Assembly: GCF_041914405.1 (NCBI RefSeq)
Contig: NZ_JAYSDK010000001.1
Location: 62,001-126,000 of the forward strand
Source: Zoogloea sp041914405
Lineage (GTDB): Bacteria > Pseudomonadota > Gammaproteobacteria > Burkholderiales > Rhodocyclaceae
Reading direction: 5' to 3'
DNA: 64,000 bases
The notes under the pieces were generated by a model. That model saw only the letters and a program-made list of their open reading frames with translations, made no database searches and was not told the DNA's origin. This document shows positions 63,215 through 64,000 of this stretch, in pieces (the first letter of the stretch is position 1; every line of letters starts with the position of its first letter). Position numbers and translations under genes: made by a program.

Positions 63215-64000
63215 ATGGACAACCCCTTCGTCGCCCAGGCGGCACTCGCCCTGCTGGCCGACAACCCCCGTGACGCGCTGCGCATTGCCCGCATGGGCCT
63301 GAGCCTGTGCAACGACGAGCCGGCGCTGCTGGAGATCGCTGCCGACAGCGCCAGCCAGCTCGACCAGGACACCGACGCCGCCCGTTACTGGCAGCGCCTC
63401 GGCGAGCTCGTGCCGGACCATTCCCAGGCCTGGAACGGCCTCGGCATCGCGCTGCAGCGCCTCGGCGCCGTCGATGAAGCGGAAGCGGCCTGGCGCCGGG
63501 CCCTCGCGCTGCTGCCGGACGATGCCAACCTGCACACCAACCTGGGCCTGCTGCTGGCCGAACGCGGCGCGCTGGCTGAGGCAGAACAGCACCAGCGCCG
63601 CGCCGTGGCCCTCGCGCCGGACTCCGCGCCCATCCTCACCAACCTCGGCGACCTGCTCGCCCACGACAGCCCGGAGGAAGCCCTCGCCAGCTACCACACG
63701 GCCCTCGTCCACGACGCCGGCTTCGCCACCGCCCACTGCAACCTGGGCGTGCTGCTCGCCGACCAGGGGCAGGCCACGGCCGCCGAAGCGGCCTTCCGCC
63801 AGGCCCTCGCGCTGCGGCCGGATTTTCCCCAGTGCCGGGTAAACCTGGCCCAGCTCCTGCTGCGCCAGGGCCGCTTCGACGAAGGCTGGGCCCTGCACGA
63901 AAGCCGGCTGGCGCTTGCCTGGCGACGGGGCGAAGTCCCTGCCCCCCACACAACACCTCCCCAATGGCAGGGCGAGTCCCTGCGCGGTCGTTCGATCATC
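63215..64000 (+). CDS. tetratricopeptide-repeat protein, C-terminus beyond the window (partial)
   Basis: An open frame from ATG 63215 to the right edge gives 262 residues with no stop. At least five TPR units are visible, for example AWNGLGIALQRLGAVDEAEA, LHTNLGLLLAERGALAEAEQ and AHCNLGVLLADQGQATAAEA. After the repeats comes a linker with PPQWQGESLRGRSII, which in similar proteins leads into a glycosyltransferase-like domain. So it may be a TPR-glycosyltransferase fusion, but that part is not seen. Divergent from the second Rieske gene. Confidence 0.85.
   Translation, partial: MDNPFVAQAALALLADNPRDALRIARMGLSLCNDEPALLEIAADSASQLDQDTDAARYWQRLGELVPDHSQAWNGLGIALQRLGAVDEAEAAWRRALALLPDDANLHTNLGLLLAERGALAEAEQHQRRAVALAPDSAPILTNLGDLLAHDSPEEALASYHTALVHDAGFATAHCNLGVLLADQGQATAAEAAFRQALALRPDFPQCRVNLAQLLLRQGRFDEGWALHESRLALAWRRGEVPAPHTTPPQWQGESLRGRSII

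Overview
The window looks like a chromosomal segment of a GC-rich betaproteobacterium, most likely of the Rhodocyclales (Thauera/Azoarcus type). This rests on the very high third-position GC, the family content (QueF of the long type, MurB, RuvAB, SppA, DapF with DUF484, DUF2782, a PhnD-like protein with a GGDEF/EAL partner) and a large CoA-linked catabolic island. The genus is inference. No tRNA, rRNA, insertion sequence or prophage was seen.

Region 1 (1-7105) is the adaptation half of a type I-C CRISPR-Cas locus: cas4, cas1, cas2, a leader of about 185 bp and one array of 67 repeats and 66 spacers. The array is transcribed left to right, and its last repeat is decayed. The interference genes would lie left of the window; only a 42-codon gene end is visible there.

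Region 2 (7106-33437) is mostly housekeeping: a small cupin, a membrane protein, a PhnD-like binding protein coupled to a GGDEF/EAL membrane protein, a hydrolase, MurB, QueF, a lone receiver domain, an MltB-type transglycosylase, DNA polymerase I, a LOG protein, SppA, DapF, DUF484, RlmI, RuvA/RuvB with an AI-2E transporter between them, and an overlapping GST/HAD/UbiA operon.

Region 3 (33438-62970) is a catabolic island. It holds a transhydrogenase operon (pntA, pntA2, pntB) that continues into a phosphotransferase, a DUF6285 protein and an acyl-CoA dehydrogenase. It also holds a thiolase/3-hydroxyacyl-CoA dehydrogenase/SDR/enoyl-CoA hydratase operon; a long operon of DUF35 protein, thiolase-like protein, Rieske oxygenase, enoyl reductase-like protein, two-subunit acyl-CoA dehydrogenase, CoA ligase and ferredoxin reductase; a 2-oxoacid dehydrogenase operon with a split E2; a TetR regulator; and a second Rieske oxygenase. 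A TPR gene runs off the right edge.

The most interesting signal is that five promoters of this island carry the same 20-bp inverted repeat, AACNAAC-N6-GTTTGTT or a close variant. They are upstream of pntA, the thiolase, the DUF35 gene, E1 alpha and the second Rieske gene. This defines a candidate regulon tying ring or chain oxygenation, CoA activation, beta-oxidation, oxidative decarboxylation and NADPH supply to one regulator, probably the TetR protein encoded inside it. The substrate cannot be read from the sequence.

A second genome-level signal is a family of palindromic elements (core GGGCGAATTCATTCGCCC) with about ten clear sites in this window, three of them inverted pairs, and one forming the translated N-terminus of the transglycosylase.
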